This document shows positions 35,422-42,071 of a stretch of DNA of 52,215 nt, in pieces. The stretch spans positions 1 to 52,215 of the forward strand of contig CABZJM010000010.1 of the NCBI GenBank assembly GCA_902526075.1, given 5' to 3'. The translations under genes and the position numbers were made by a program. A model generated the notes under the pieces. The model made no database searches. It saw nothing but the letters and a program-made list of their open reading frames with translations, and was not told the origin of the DNA. Positions within the stretch are counted from its first letter, which is position 1; each line of letters opens with the position of its first letter. The DNA comes from an uncultured Bacteroidota bacterium. GTDB lineage: Bacteria; Bacteroidota; Bacteroidia; Flavobacteriales; Flavobacteriaceae.

Positions 35422-35447
35422 TCACTGAACTTATAGTGAACTTATAA
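35422..35447 (+). repeat. Left arm-type repeat of the element
   Basis: Two head-to-tail units ACTGAACTTAT and AGTGAACTTAT. The 26-bp block matches the block at 39737-39762 at 23 of 26 positions in the same orientation. It lies 67 bp inside the left att core. Probable integrase arm-binding sites. Confidence 0.65.
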
Positions 35448-35495
35448 GGATTTTTTTTTCATTTTAGGCTTATTCTGTATGTAAAGCCTTTTCCC

Positions 35496-35861
35496 TTAAG
35501 CATTAAACATTTTATTTAAATCTTGTACTAAACCTAAATCTGTATTATCTAGACTTTCTAGGGTCTCTTTCATAACCTTTTCTCTTTCTGTTACATCATT
35601 CCCTTTGTTATCTAGAATGGTTATTTCAACCTGTTGAGGTCTCTCTTCAGTATTTAAATCTATGACTTGAGATTGTAGCTTTGGTATAGCATACTGCAAA
35701 CAAACTTGTATGAGCTTAATCTTTTCAAGCTTTGATAGTGTATCAATATCTAAACTTTCCATAGTAACATCTATAATGTCCCCAATCTTGCTTCTTAAAT
35801 CACTTGTTAATCTGTTGGGTGTGCCTTTTATTCTACCACCAGTTTTATATCCTTTTGCCAT
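35496..35861 (-). CDS. Small terminase-like / DNA-binding protein of the element
   Basis: A 121-residue protein beginning MAKGYKTGGRIKGTPNRLT. The GGRxKGTPN motif opens many small DNA-binding proteins of Bacteroidota phages and mobile elements that are placed near or called small terminase subunits. A helical middle (KLEKIKLIQVCLQYAIPKL) and an acidic C-terminus follow. If it is a TerS homologue, it could direct packaging of the element by a helper phage. It is the gene nearest attL and last on its strand. The motif match comes from memory and the function is not proven. Confidence 0.55.
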   Translation of the reverse strand: MAKGYKTGGRIKGTPNRLTSDLRSKIGDIIDVTMESLDIDTLSKLEKIKLIQVCLQYAIPKLQSQVIDLNTEERPQQVEITILDNKGNDVTEREKVMKETLESLDNTDLGLVQDLNKMFNA

Positions 35862-35890
35862 AATCTATTAATATCTACTTTACATACTTA

Positions 35891-35939
35891 GGGGTTCAGA
35901 GATGTGAACTGGATAGGTAATGTTACAGAATAGAACCCC
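35891..35939 (-). other. Long-loop inverted repeat between two element genes
   Basis: GGGGTTC (35891-35897) and GAACCCC (35933-35939) are exact complements around a 35-nt loop, in the 95-bp gap between the 181-residue and 121-residue genes. It may form an RNA hairpin in their joint transcript, or be a protein site or replication origin feature. Confidence 0.35.
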
Positions 35940-35956
35940 CTTGTATGACCCTGAAA

Positions 35957-36502
35957 TCACAGGTTTGGAATATATTTATTTCTTGTATAATCAAACTTTA
36001 TAAATGCTGAAACTCCTCTTTGAATATCTATTGGATATATCTTGGTGTACTTAGAAACCATATCTAAACTATGTATGAGCTGATTGGCTCTAATTACCTT
36101 TTCATTTTCCTCTTCTGTTGAGGTATATCTGGTATAATCTTCCAAAGAAACTCCAGTAACGAAATCATCTTTATCTACATATACATTGGCTTGAATACTC
36201 TCGTATTGCTTCTGTATTGAATAAAGTTTTGTGATATGAATGTCTAAAAGAAAATGTAGCTTCTCAACTGCTATTTCTTGTTTAACTATATCGCCTTTCT
36301 GTTGAACTACTTGCCTGTTGAACTCCTCAACCATATCTGACAGAAATTTCTTTCTATCTATCTTATCAGTATCGATATGCTTAGCGCACCATTCAAGACC
36401 GACTTCAATAACTTTGATTTTACTTTCTGCATCTTTTACTGCTCTATTATAAGCTGATACATCTTCATAGACTTTCATCTTTACAAATTCTTTTGATTTC
36501 AT
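35957..36502 (-). CDS. Unknown element protein, helical (181 aa)
   Basis: I do not recognise a family. The protein is mostly helical and charged, with a coiled-coil-like stretch at about 60-105 (VEEFNRQVVQQKGDI to SIQKQYES). The C-terminal third (SKYTKIYPIDIQRGVSAFIK) may be a small folded domain. There is no signal peptide or membrane segment. An internal ATG (MKVYEDVS) eight codons in is an alternative start. It lies on the same strand as the integrase and the terminase-like gene, 18 bp from the divergent small membrane-protein gene. Confidence 0.65.
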   Translation of the reverse strand: MKSKEFVKMKVYEDVSAYNRAVKDAESKIKVIEVGLEWCAKHIDTDKIDRKKFLSDMVEEFNRQVVQQKGDIVKQEIAVEKLHFLLDIHITKLYSIQKQYESIQANVYVDKDDFVTGVSLEDYTRYTSTEEENEKVIRANQLIHSLDMVSKYTKIYPIDIQRGVSAFIKFDYTRNKYIPNL

Positions 36503-36520
36503 ATTTATTATATTTGGTTA

Positions 36521-36748
36521 ATGTTAAATACTTTCTTTTTTGGTTATCTCCCTTTAAAATGGAAACGACTTGCAAGAGTTTTATCCTTTATAACTTCTCC
36601 TTTAATGGGTTATGTCTTTGTTATTACTGATGCTTTATATATTGGTTGTTGTGTTGATGAAGAAAACTTCATTATAGGTTCAGTAGCTCACATAGTATCA
36701 GTTATTATTATTAGCTACACCCTAAAACCTTTTGTAGTCAAAGACTAA
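36521..36748 (+). CDS. Small membrane protein of the element (75 aa)
   Basis: Two clear hydrophobic segments (about residues 22-45 and 52-68) following a basic, aromatic N-terminus (GYLPLKWKRLARVL). It is one of only two plus-strand genes in the element, divergent from the 181-residue gene by 18 bp and overlapping the convergent 71-residue gene by 4 bp. No family is recognised. A role in superinfection exclusion or as a holin-like protein would be guesswork. Moderate confidence that it is a real gene. Confidence 0.5.
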   Translation: MLNTFFFGYLPLKWKRLARVLSFITSPLMGYVFVITDALYIGCCVDEENFIIGSVAHIVSVIIISYTLKPFVVKD

Positions 36749-36960
36749 AGCTGACTAACCTGTTTGATAAACTCTTCTAATAGTTGCTCGTTTGAACTAT
36801 GTTTTCCTATGGCTCTAGACATCATATCTAAGTGCTTTTTTTGAACCTTTACATTCAACTCGATATACTTGTTTTTCCTAGCCTTTTTTAAGGCAGTAAC
36901 TTGCTTATCGTTATATACTTCGATATCTGACTCATTCCCTCGAAATCTAAATAATGTCAT
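36745..36960 (-). CDS. Unknown small basic element protein (71 aa)
   Basis: A charged, helical protein with a basic middle (VTALKKARKNKYIELNVKVQKKH) and a C-terminal helix ending FIKQVSQL. The short strand YIELNVKV followed by two helices is compatible with a ribbon-helix-helix type DNA-binding protein, but I cannot assign it. The start overlaps the end of the 45-residue RHH-like gene by 14 bp, in the same direction, so it is probably translated from the same mRNA. Confidence 0.5.
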   Translation of the reverse strand: MTLFRFRGNESDIEVYNDKQVTALKKARKNKYIELNVKVQKKHLDMMSRAIGKHSSNEQLLEEFIKQVSQL

Positions 36961-37084
36961 CAGCCAGTGCTTTGAGGGTTATCATTCTGACTAAGCTACT
37001 TTTAGCTAGACCTTTTCTTTGCGCTTCTCTGACTATTTTGTCATAGGATTGCTTCTTGAACTTTACTAATATTTGTTCTTCCAT
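36947..37084 (-). CDS. Ribbon-helix-helix-like mini protein (45 aa)
   Basis: An ATG at 37084 directly follows the stop of the 179-residue gene (TAAATG) and opens a 45-codon frame ending at 36947. The protein begins MEEQILVKFKKQSYDKIV, a beta strand then a helix. A turn around RKGLAKSS leads to a second helix (LVRMITLKALAD). This is the layout of ribbon-helix-helix repressors and relaxosome or copy-control proteins. It overlaps the next gene by 14 bp. Likely a DNA-binding regulator of the element. Short length limits certainty. Confidence 0.55.
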   Translation of the reverse strand: MEEQILVKFKKQSYDKIVREAQRKGLAKSSLVRMITLKALADDII

Positions 37085-37624
37085 TTAATAATATAAATTG
37101 TGATAGCTGAGGGACTTCCCTATATGTTTTGTAAAGTATCCCATACCATCTGTTAAACTATGAGTATCTCTTAAATACTCCCTATTAATTCTCATATAAC
37201 TTGCTAGAGAATTTTTACTTAAATAATTGCCTTTATAGGCAAAATGAATATTGTTACTGAGCCTATGTACATATCCAGTATCCTTATCAATATCTGGTTC
37301 AATACACGCCCATACAAAATCTATGTTGTTACGCTTAATTAGGTTATTCATATACCAGTCAACTTGCTTAGAATGTAACTTATCACTGGTGGTATCATTA
37401 TAGATGCTATACTCATCTTTTACTGCTTTGTTTACTTTAAATATGTTTGAATCATATCTTCTGTATCTTATAATATTATGATGTGTAAAACCCATACTAG
37501 CTAAACTTTTACCATACTCAATTCTATTTGCTACATTCATACCTTTAAGTTGTTTAAGGATACAAGAACGCCCTTTGCATAAACGCCTATATACTATTAA
37601 CAAGCTATCTATATAATTTTGCAT
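37085..37624 (-). CDS. Unknown element protein, possibly Rep-like (179 aa)
   Basis: No family is firmly recognised. The C-terminal half has the order of a rolling-circle Rep nuclease: a strand FVWACIEPD, a LSNNIHFAYKGN segment in the place of the HUH motif (but with Asn for the first His), and GMGYFTKHIGK resembling the YxxK motif with the catalytic tyrosine. The N-terminal half is basic and helical. At 179 residues it lacks a helicase domain. It heads a tight minus-strand operon with the RHH-like and 71-residue genes. A replication role would fit, but this is a weak inference. Confidence 0.55.
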   Translation of the reverse strand: MQNYIDSLLIVYRRLCKGRSCILKQLKGMNVANRIEYGKSLASMGFTHHNIIRYRRYDSNIFKVNKAVKDEYSIYNDTTSDKLHSKQVDWYMNNLIKRNNIDFVWACIEPDIDKDTGYVHRLSNNIHFAYKGNYLSKNSLASYMRINREYLRDTHSLTDGMGYFTKHIGKSLSYHNLYY

Positions 37625-37735
37625 TTTTGTTTATGAAATATTACTGGAAATATACTCTCAACAGAGAAGAATCTGTTAATAAGTTTTTTCAAACCTAAAT
37701 TTTGCAACTCTCTATTAGAGCTATCTTGTCTAACT

Positions 37736-37924
37736 ATGAATTGTGTACATTGTGGTGCTGAATGCTCCGATAATAATTTTGATGCTTACCCACTATATCC
37801 AAAAGATAATGTCGTTTGTGGCAAGTGTGTTTTTGAAGTAATCTTTAAAAAGAATGATTGTAGGGTAACTGGTATTAAATACTGGAAATATGACTGGAGC
37901 TACTATCCTTTAAAGCCTGTTTAG
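37736..37924 (+). CDS. Small zinc-ribbon-like protein (62 aa)
   Basis: Two CxxC knuckles, MNCVHCGAEC and NVVCGKCVFE, 26 residues apart, could bind one zinc ion as in rubredoxin-like ribbons. A tyrosine/tryptophan-rich tail (YWKYDWSYYPLKPV) follows. It lies on the plus strand, convergent with the integrase gene and overlapping its end by 4 bp. Small zinc-ribbon proteins are common in phages and mobile elements; the role is unknown. Confidence 0.55.
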   Translation: MNCVHCGAECSDNNFDAYPLYPKDNVVCGKCVFEVIFKKNDCRVTGIKYWKYDWSYYPLKPV

Positions 37925-39714
37925 TTACGCTTTATTTTACTACTCTCTATTTGCTCTTTTCTTTCTTTTATTAAGTCTTTTAATTCTTTTGAGTAGGTTA
38001 CTTTTCCTCTGACTGCATTACCATCATCATCTATATCATCAAATACAACATCATTCTCTTTATTCATTAATCTTTGATACTCTTCCTCTTTACGCCAAGA
38101 CCAGTAGGATAGGGGTATTTCTAGAGCTTCTAACTCATTCTTTTTAACCATAGGACTCAAACCATCTAGCTTAATTAAAGGACGCTCTAAGCCTTTGTAT
38201 TGAAATGTCTGTTTATTGCAATATTTAACCAGTAGCTTAAGCACTTTATTGATGCTGTAAGACTTCAAAACTTCTACTTGTAAAATATCCATTTTGTATT
38301 GTGGAATCTTAACATAACGCTCGATTAATTTCTTCTTTCTATGTCCTAATGATACTGATAATAATCTTTCAGCACCATTACCACCATACACAATACTTAA
38401 TTCTCTTGTAAAAGTATGTCTTGTATGCTTTAGCTTACCATTTATACCGCATAACTTCTTTAGCTCTTTTGTGTAAGTACCTTGTAAGTTCTTCCATTTC
38501 TTTTTACCACTTTTGGAAAAGTAATCTATATTGTAGAGCTTCATAGGGTCATCCCCTTTATATAAAAGTTCTGGTCTGTTAATGCTTATCATATGCTTTA
38601 ACAACCTATGAATAATTAGGGTAGGATAGTGGTTGAAGAGAATTCTAATACCTACTGACTTTCTACTTGTTTTCTTTCTGTAACCCCTTATATAAACCTT
38701 TTTATCAGTAGCTTCAAACCTATTTGGAATCTTACTTAATAGATGCTTTACATCTTTAAAATTAGGGTCACCATCAAAAGTGTATTTATTAACCAGATTT
38801 GTGTAATTAGGTATGTAATGCATAATGTCTTTGGGGTCTACTTTATTTCCCTTTTCATCTTCTAGCCAGTTCTTATCCATTATACATATATCAGCACCAT
38901 CTACACCCCTTAAGCTAAACGCTAAAAGCCAGAATAGGTATGCTTCCAGCCAATATGTGTTGTTGCCTATTTTTAGTATGCCTTCACTTAATTCAGACCT
39001 CAACAAGAACTTATTTTGTTCTGTTTGACTATCATCAGCAACTTCAAACTTATTCTTGAATACTTGAGCATCACTAGTGTTAGGATTTACAAAGGATGCA
39101 TAGTTGAGGCTTTCTAGATATCTGTTCTTTGTTTCGTTGTTTGCTCCTTTATGTTTCTGCAATAACTCTTCTATTGTAGATATATGGTGACTTGATAATC
39201 GTAAGTGTGACCATCTTAATCTTTGATATTGTATTGCACCAGAATCATACAGGGCGGTTTGAACTGCATTAATGTGTTTTATATGTTTTTCAATAGCATC
39301 ACCAGTAATAAGGTTTCCCTTTCTATTACGCCTCTTGATTTTGCAGAACTTCTCAAATGTATCTAATACTTCACCATCTTTAACAATATTTAATATCTGG
39401 TCAAATGCCTGTAAGTGATTTATCTTGCTTTTATGTAAGTCTAATAATATGGATGGCTTTTTTGCTTCAAAGTCTTTTAACCATTCTACATACTTAAGAT
39501 ACTGCTGGTGATAATCTTGTTTTATCTCTTGCTTCTTTTTATTCCACGCTATCATAGGAATGGTGATAGGGGTAGCCTTAACTGATTTCTTACCGCTACC
39601 AAACTTATGAGTCAAGTAAAGTCTTTTCTCAGATTTACTGGATGGTTGCCATCTTTCATTAAATCCTATCCTTAAGTTGTGTTTAGAGCTTTTTTGTCTT
39701 GTGACCGCTTCCAT
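37921..39714 (-). CDS. Large tyrosine recombinase (integrase of the element)
   Basis: At 597 residues it is much longer than a Xer protein (about 300). The catalytic set is recognisable in the C-terminal half: R269 (FSLRGVDGADI), the KHTRHTF motif with R432 and H433 (Lys429 in the usual HxxR first position), H458 (SLGHRKKK) and nucleophile Y467 (ERYVKIP). About 120 extra residues follow the tyrosine. The first 240 residues hold the basic arm-binding and core-binding parts. It begins 143 bp from attR, the classic position. It should excise and integrate the 35338-39874 element. Confidence 0.88.
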   Translation of the reverse strand: MEAVTRQKSSKHNLRIGFNERWQPSSKSEKRLYLTHKFGSGKKSVKATPITIPMIAWNKKKQEIKQDYHQQYLKYVEWLKDFEAKKPSILLDLHKSKINHLQAFDQILNIVKDGEVLDTFEKFCKIKRRNRKGNLITGDAIEKHIKHINAVQTALYDSGAIQYQRLRWSHLRLSSHHISTIEELLQKHKGANNETKNRYLESLNYASFVNPNTSDAQVFKNKFEVADDSQTEQNKFLLRSELSEGILKIGNNTYWLEAYLFWLLAFSLRGVDGADICIMDKNWLEDEKGNKVDPKDIMHYIPNYTNLVNKYTFDGDPNFKDVKHLLSKIPNRFEATDKKVYIRGYRKKTSRKSVGIRILFNHYPTLIIHRLLKHMISINRPELLYKGDDPMKLYNIDYFSKSGKKKWKNLQGTYTKELKKLCGINGKLKHTRHTFTRELSIVYGGNGAERLLSVSLGHRKKKLIERYVKIPQYKMDILQVEVLKSYSINKVLKLLVKYCNKQTFQYKGLERPLIKLDGLSPMVKKNELEALEIPLSYWSWRKEEEYQRLMNKENDVVFDDIDDDGNAVRGKVTYSKELKDLIKERKEQIESSKIKRN

Positions 39715-39736
39715 AAAAATATTACCTTTTACAGAG

Positions 39737-39762
39737 TCACTGAACTTTTACTGAACTTTTAA
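39737..39762 (+). repeat. Right arm-type repeat of the element
   Basis: Two units ACTGAACTTTT and ACTGAACTTTT in tandem, 95 bp inside the right att core and 23 bp upstream of the integrase start. Same orientation as the left copy with three mismatches. Besides integrase binding, it could serve autoregulation of the integrase promoter. Confidence 0.65.
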
Positions 39763-39856
39763 CGATTTGTTTATTTAACCAGTAAACACTATCTTTACTC
39801 TGTATATCCAATGTAAATATACAAAAAAAAGTAATATGACAAACAGGATGCGGTTA

Positions 39857-39904
39857 CTTGGTAAGGAAGAGGTCCCGAGTTCAATTCTCGGCATTGGCTC
39901 ATCT
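39857..39904 (+). repeat. attR: displaced 3' half of tRNA-Thr
   Basis: Begins with the 18-bp core CTTGGTAAGGAAGAGGTC, then a T arm CCGAG/CTCGG with loop TTCAATT and acceptor strand CATTGGC-T, then CATCT, as after the intact tRNA. There is no 5' half upstream, so it is not a tRNA gene. It is probably the original chromosomal 3' end pushed aside by integration. Confidence 0.85.
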
Positions 39905-40027
39905 TTTAGAGCTGTTATATAATCTTCCATTTATTTTGTTATGGTTAAAAATAGGATAAATATAATTTTGTCTTTTTTTTTGTACTTTTCTTTAGTGAAA
40001 AAGCCAAAGTCAAAAACAATCAATACT

Positions 40028-40480
40028 ATGAAAAATTTAGTTTTATTTTCTCTTATTTTTTTATTTACAAATTCAATTTATGCTCAAAAAATAAAAAAAT
40101 CTCATTTGAAATCATTAGATAGAAGGGCAGAGTTAATTCAGCTAAAACCCATTGATAAAAATGATTTAATTTACATTGGTGATATAACTACAAATAAGGG
40201 GAGAGATAAGGCAAGAATGAAGCAGGAATTTGTGAAATATTTTGGGTTAAACGGATTTAAACTAACTACTGATAAAAAAAGTGCAAAATTAATAATTGAG
40301 GGTGGTTATAGTCATGACTTAATAGCGCCAAGCCAAATCTTAGGTTTTGATATCAATATTAGTAATAATGAAGGATTATTAGTTGTTACCTATTCTAAAA
40401 GAAGTAATAGTTTTGTGGGTCCAGTATTTGATACTGCAATTGTTTCATACCTTGTTAGTAATCTGAACCTTACAGATTAA
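40028..40480 (+). CDS. Small secreted protein between two att scars (150 aa)
   Basis: The ATG at 40028 gives a clear signal peptide (MKNLVLFSLIFLFTNSIYAQ), better than an upstream ATG at 39941. The mature part of about 130 residues has alternating strands (LIYIGDIT, KLIIEGGYS, GLLVVTYSKRSNSF) and no recognised family. It is the only gene in the 0.6-kb stretch between attR and the third tRNA remnant, so it may be cargo of an older insertion or a host gene captured between sites. No membrane segment besides the signal. Confidence 0.65.
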   Translation: MKNLVLFSLIFLFTNSIYAQKIKKSHLKSLDRRAELIQLKPIDKNDLIYIGDITTNKGRDKARMKQEFVKYFGLNGFKLTTDKKSAKLIIEGGYSHDLIAPSQILGFDINISNNEGLLVVTYSKRSNSFVGPVFDTAIVSYLVSNLNLTD

Positions 40481-40502
40481 AATCGTATTAAGAAAGTTTT
40501 TT

Positions 40503-40547
40503 CCTTGCTAAGTAAGAGGTCCCGAGTTCAATTCTCGGCATTGACTC
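40503..40547 (+). repeat. Third, degenerate tRNA-Thr 3' half (older att scar)
   Basis: AAGAGGTCCCGAGTTCAATT and the following CTCGGCATTG are identical to attR, but the anticodon part reads CTTGCTAAGTAAG instead of CTTGGTAAGGAAG, and the acceptor has one change (TTGACTC). It marks a second insertion or duplication event at the same tRNA, about 600 bp beyond attR. Confidence 0.8.
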
Positions 40548-40739
40548 TTACTTATTTTCAAATCTACCCCAATTACCACCACCATCATAGTCATTTTCAT
40601 CAGATTGATTAAGTAGCTTTTCGTCTTTTTCCCTTCTTCTTCGTTGATCATCGTGAGAAGATTTAATCATCCAGAGTAATCCAGACATGTAAAGCAGGAA
40701 TATTATAAATCCGATTATAAACATTAATGGGCTTAACAT
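40548..40739 (-). CDS. Small single-helix membrane protein (63 aa)
   Basis: One N-terminal membrane helix (MLSPLMFIIGFIIFLLYMSG) followed by a basic then acidic hydrophilic tail with DYDGGGNWGRF. Its stop lies directly against the third tRNA remnant (40547). It is 3 bp downstream of another tiny membrane-protein gene on the same strand, probably in one operon with the DoxX-like and flavodoxin-fold genes. No family recognised. Confidence 0.55.
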   Translation of the reverse strand: MLSPLMFIIGFIIFLLYMSGLLWMIKSSHDDQRRRREKDEKLLNQSDENDYDGGGNWGRFENK

Positions 40740-40742
40740 ATC

Positions 40743-40928
40743 TTATTTTCTTGAGTTATAGTCTCTTCTTCTTTGACGTATTGCAATTGCAAAAAGTAAA
40801 ATTGTTCCAGGCCAATGAGCGGTATATTGAGCTTCAGCTGAATTTCCTGATAATCCAAGGCCTACAGAGTATAAAAGGCATATAAATGCTAAAATTACGG
40901 GATAATAAATTTCAATTATTTTTTTCAT
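40743..40928 (-). CDS. Small two-helix membrane protein (61 aa)
   Basis: Two hydrophobic segments (about residues 8-25 and 41-50) with a short polar loop (GNSAEAQYTAHWPG) and a basic tail (RQRRRDYNSRK). It overlaps the upstream DoxX-like gene by 4 bp, which supports translation as a coupled pair. No named family. Confidence 0.55.
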   Translation of the reverse strand: MKKIIEIYYPVILAFICLLYSVGLGLSGNSAEAQYTAHWPGTILLFAIAIRQRRRDYNSRK

Positions 40929-41341
40929 TTTAATTTAATTTTAAGATAACTTCTACCTATAATTAGGGCAGCAGTAATTATTATTATATTTTTTATTATG
41001 TATTGCCCCTCAAGTGTTGGCAGAAAAGGGTTCCCGTCTTGAAAGGTTATATCTGGTAAAATCACCAACGGTAAAAAAGTTCCTGCCATCTGCAGAAACA
41101 TCAAGATAACAGCGGCAAGTGTTGTGTTTTTACTTAAAAAACAAACTCCAATTGCCATTTCCCAATATCCTATGACTATTGACCAAGTTTTGGCTGATAA
41201 AAATGGCATCCAAAAAACAGTATCAACTATTAATTCAGTTGCTGGGGAAAGATCAAGTACTTTTAGGATTCCAAACCAGAAAAAAATAATAAATAGTGGA
41301 ATTCTGATTAAATAATCATTAGTATTAAACCTTTTTAACAT
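40925..41341 (-). CDS. DoxX/DUF417-like membrane protein
   Basis: A 138-residue protein with four hydrophobic helices. IIFFWFGILKVLDLSPA in the first helix and an IVIGYWEMAIGVCFL second helix are typical of the DoxX/YkgB (DUF417) superfamily, whose members often accompany redox enzymes in the membrane. The flavodoxin-fold gene lies 2 bp upstream on the same strand, matching that association. The reaction is unknown. Confidence 0.75.
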   Translation of the reverse strand: MLKRFNTNDYLIRIPLFIIFFWFGILKVLDLSPATELIVDTVFWMPFLSAKTWSIVIGYWEMAIGVCFLSKNTTLAAVILMFLQMAGTFLPLVILPDITFQDGNPFLPTLEGQYIIKNIIIITAALIIGRSYLKIKLK

Positions 41342-41343
41342 GC

Positions 41344-41958
41344 TTAATTATTTTCCAAAGCTGGTTTGTGACTAAAAATATTTTTAGCCCTTAGATCATT
41401 TCTAATATCATTTAACACAACAGCTAAATATTTTTTTCTTTTCTTATCACTTACAAAAGGGACCGACCAAAATTGTTTGGTTTTAAACCAAAGTGATGGT
41501 TTCCATCCAAATACAAAAGAATAAACACCCATTACTAATCTTAATTTTACCGAGTTAAAGTAAAGTGTTTTTACAGGAAGAGCCGGAGCTCCATGAGTAA
41601 TATAAGTGCGCACTTTTTTATCCTTTAGGAATGGTTTTGGATATGCATAAGTTTTTGTAATATTCACGAACTGATATGCAAATCCTGGAGTTAGTACTTC
41701 ATCGAAGAAGACTTCCATTCTTGGAGTTAATCTAAACCACCATACAGGTGAAATTATATATATTCTTTCACTCCAGAGCACTAATTTTTTATATTTTTCA
41801 ATCAGTTTTGTTCGGGGTCTAGAAAAACTGTCTCTATATAAATCAATTACCTCTAATTCTTGACCAGACTTATCTATTTCATTAAAAATTGTTTTAAAAA
41901 TCCCATTGTAACAAAATGATTTTTTATAAGGGTGACCAATAATTATGAGGTTTTTCAT
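41344..41958 (-). CDS. Flavodoxin-fold NAD(P)H oxidoreductase
   Basis: A 204-residue protein of the NAD(P)H quinone oxidoreductase/modulator-of-drug-activity type. MKNLIIIGHPYKKSF is the flavin phosphate loop, RIYIISPVWWFRLTPRMEVFFDEV (in outline: SPVWWFxxP...FFDEV) holds the family's central signature, and THGAP follows the third strand. It probably reduces quinones or nitro compounds using FMN or FAD. It is first in a four-gene minus-strand operon with the DoxX-like and two tiny membrane proteins. Confidence 0.85.
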   Translation of the reverse strand: MKNLIIIGHPYKKSFCYNGIFKTIFNEIDKSGQELEVIDLYRDSFSRPRTKLIEKYKKLVLWSERIYIISPVWWFRLTPRMEVFFDEVLTPGFAYQFVNITKTYAYPKPFLKDKKVRTYITHGAPALPVKTLYFNSVKLRLVMGVYSFVFGWKPSLWFKTKQFWSVPFVSDKKRKKYLAVVLNDIRNDLRAKNIFSHKPALENN

Positions 41959-42071
41959 TAAGTTAATTTTAATATATTCATCAAATCATGTGCCACTGTA
42001 AAAATATTTATCTTAATTTAATAACAAACTAAGTTTAATTCATTACATAACGGCATAAATATTGTAAGTGT

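Larger units (their letters stand above)
35338..39874. mobile_element. ~4.5-kb integrative element in tRNA-Thr(GGT)
   Basis: Bounded by 18-bp exact copies of the tRNA anticodon-arm sequence CTTGGTAAGGAAGAGGTC. It encodes a tyrosine recombinase beside the right end, a small-terminase-like protein beside the left end, and six small genes between, mostly on the minus strand. Twenty-six-bp repeats just inside each end look like arm-type integrase sites. No relaxase, capsid, transposase or resistance gene is visible. It interrupts the usual tRNA cluster-tuf neighbourhood. It may be a phage satellite or a minimal mobilizable island; the boundaries are well supported, the nature is not. Confidence 0.85.
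39715..40027. other. Integrase promoter and attR region
   Basis: About 313 bp without a gene. It holds the right arm-type repeats (39737-39762), the displaced tRNA half (39857-39904) and a T-rich leader of the next gene. A plus-strand frame is open from 39941 but its first 29 codons look non-coding. Confidence 0.6.

Noticed and set aside
39857-39900. Apparent tRNA gene with threonine-like T arm
   Set aside because: Only the anticodon-to-acceptor half is present; there is no D arm or 5' acceptor strand upstream. It is an att remnant.
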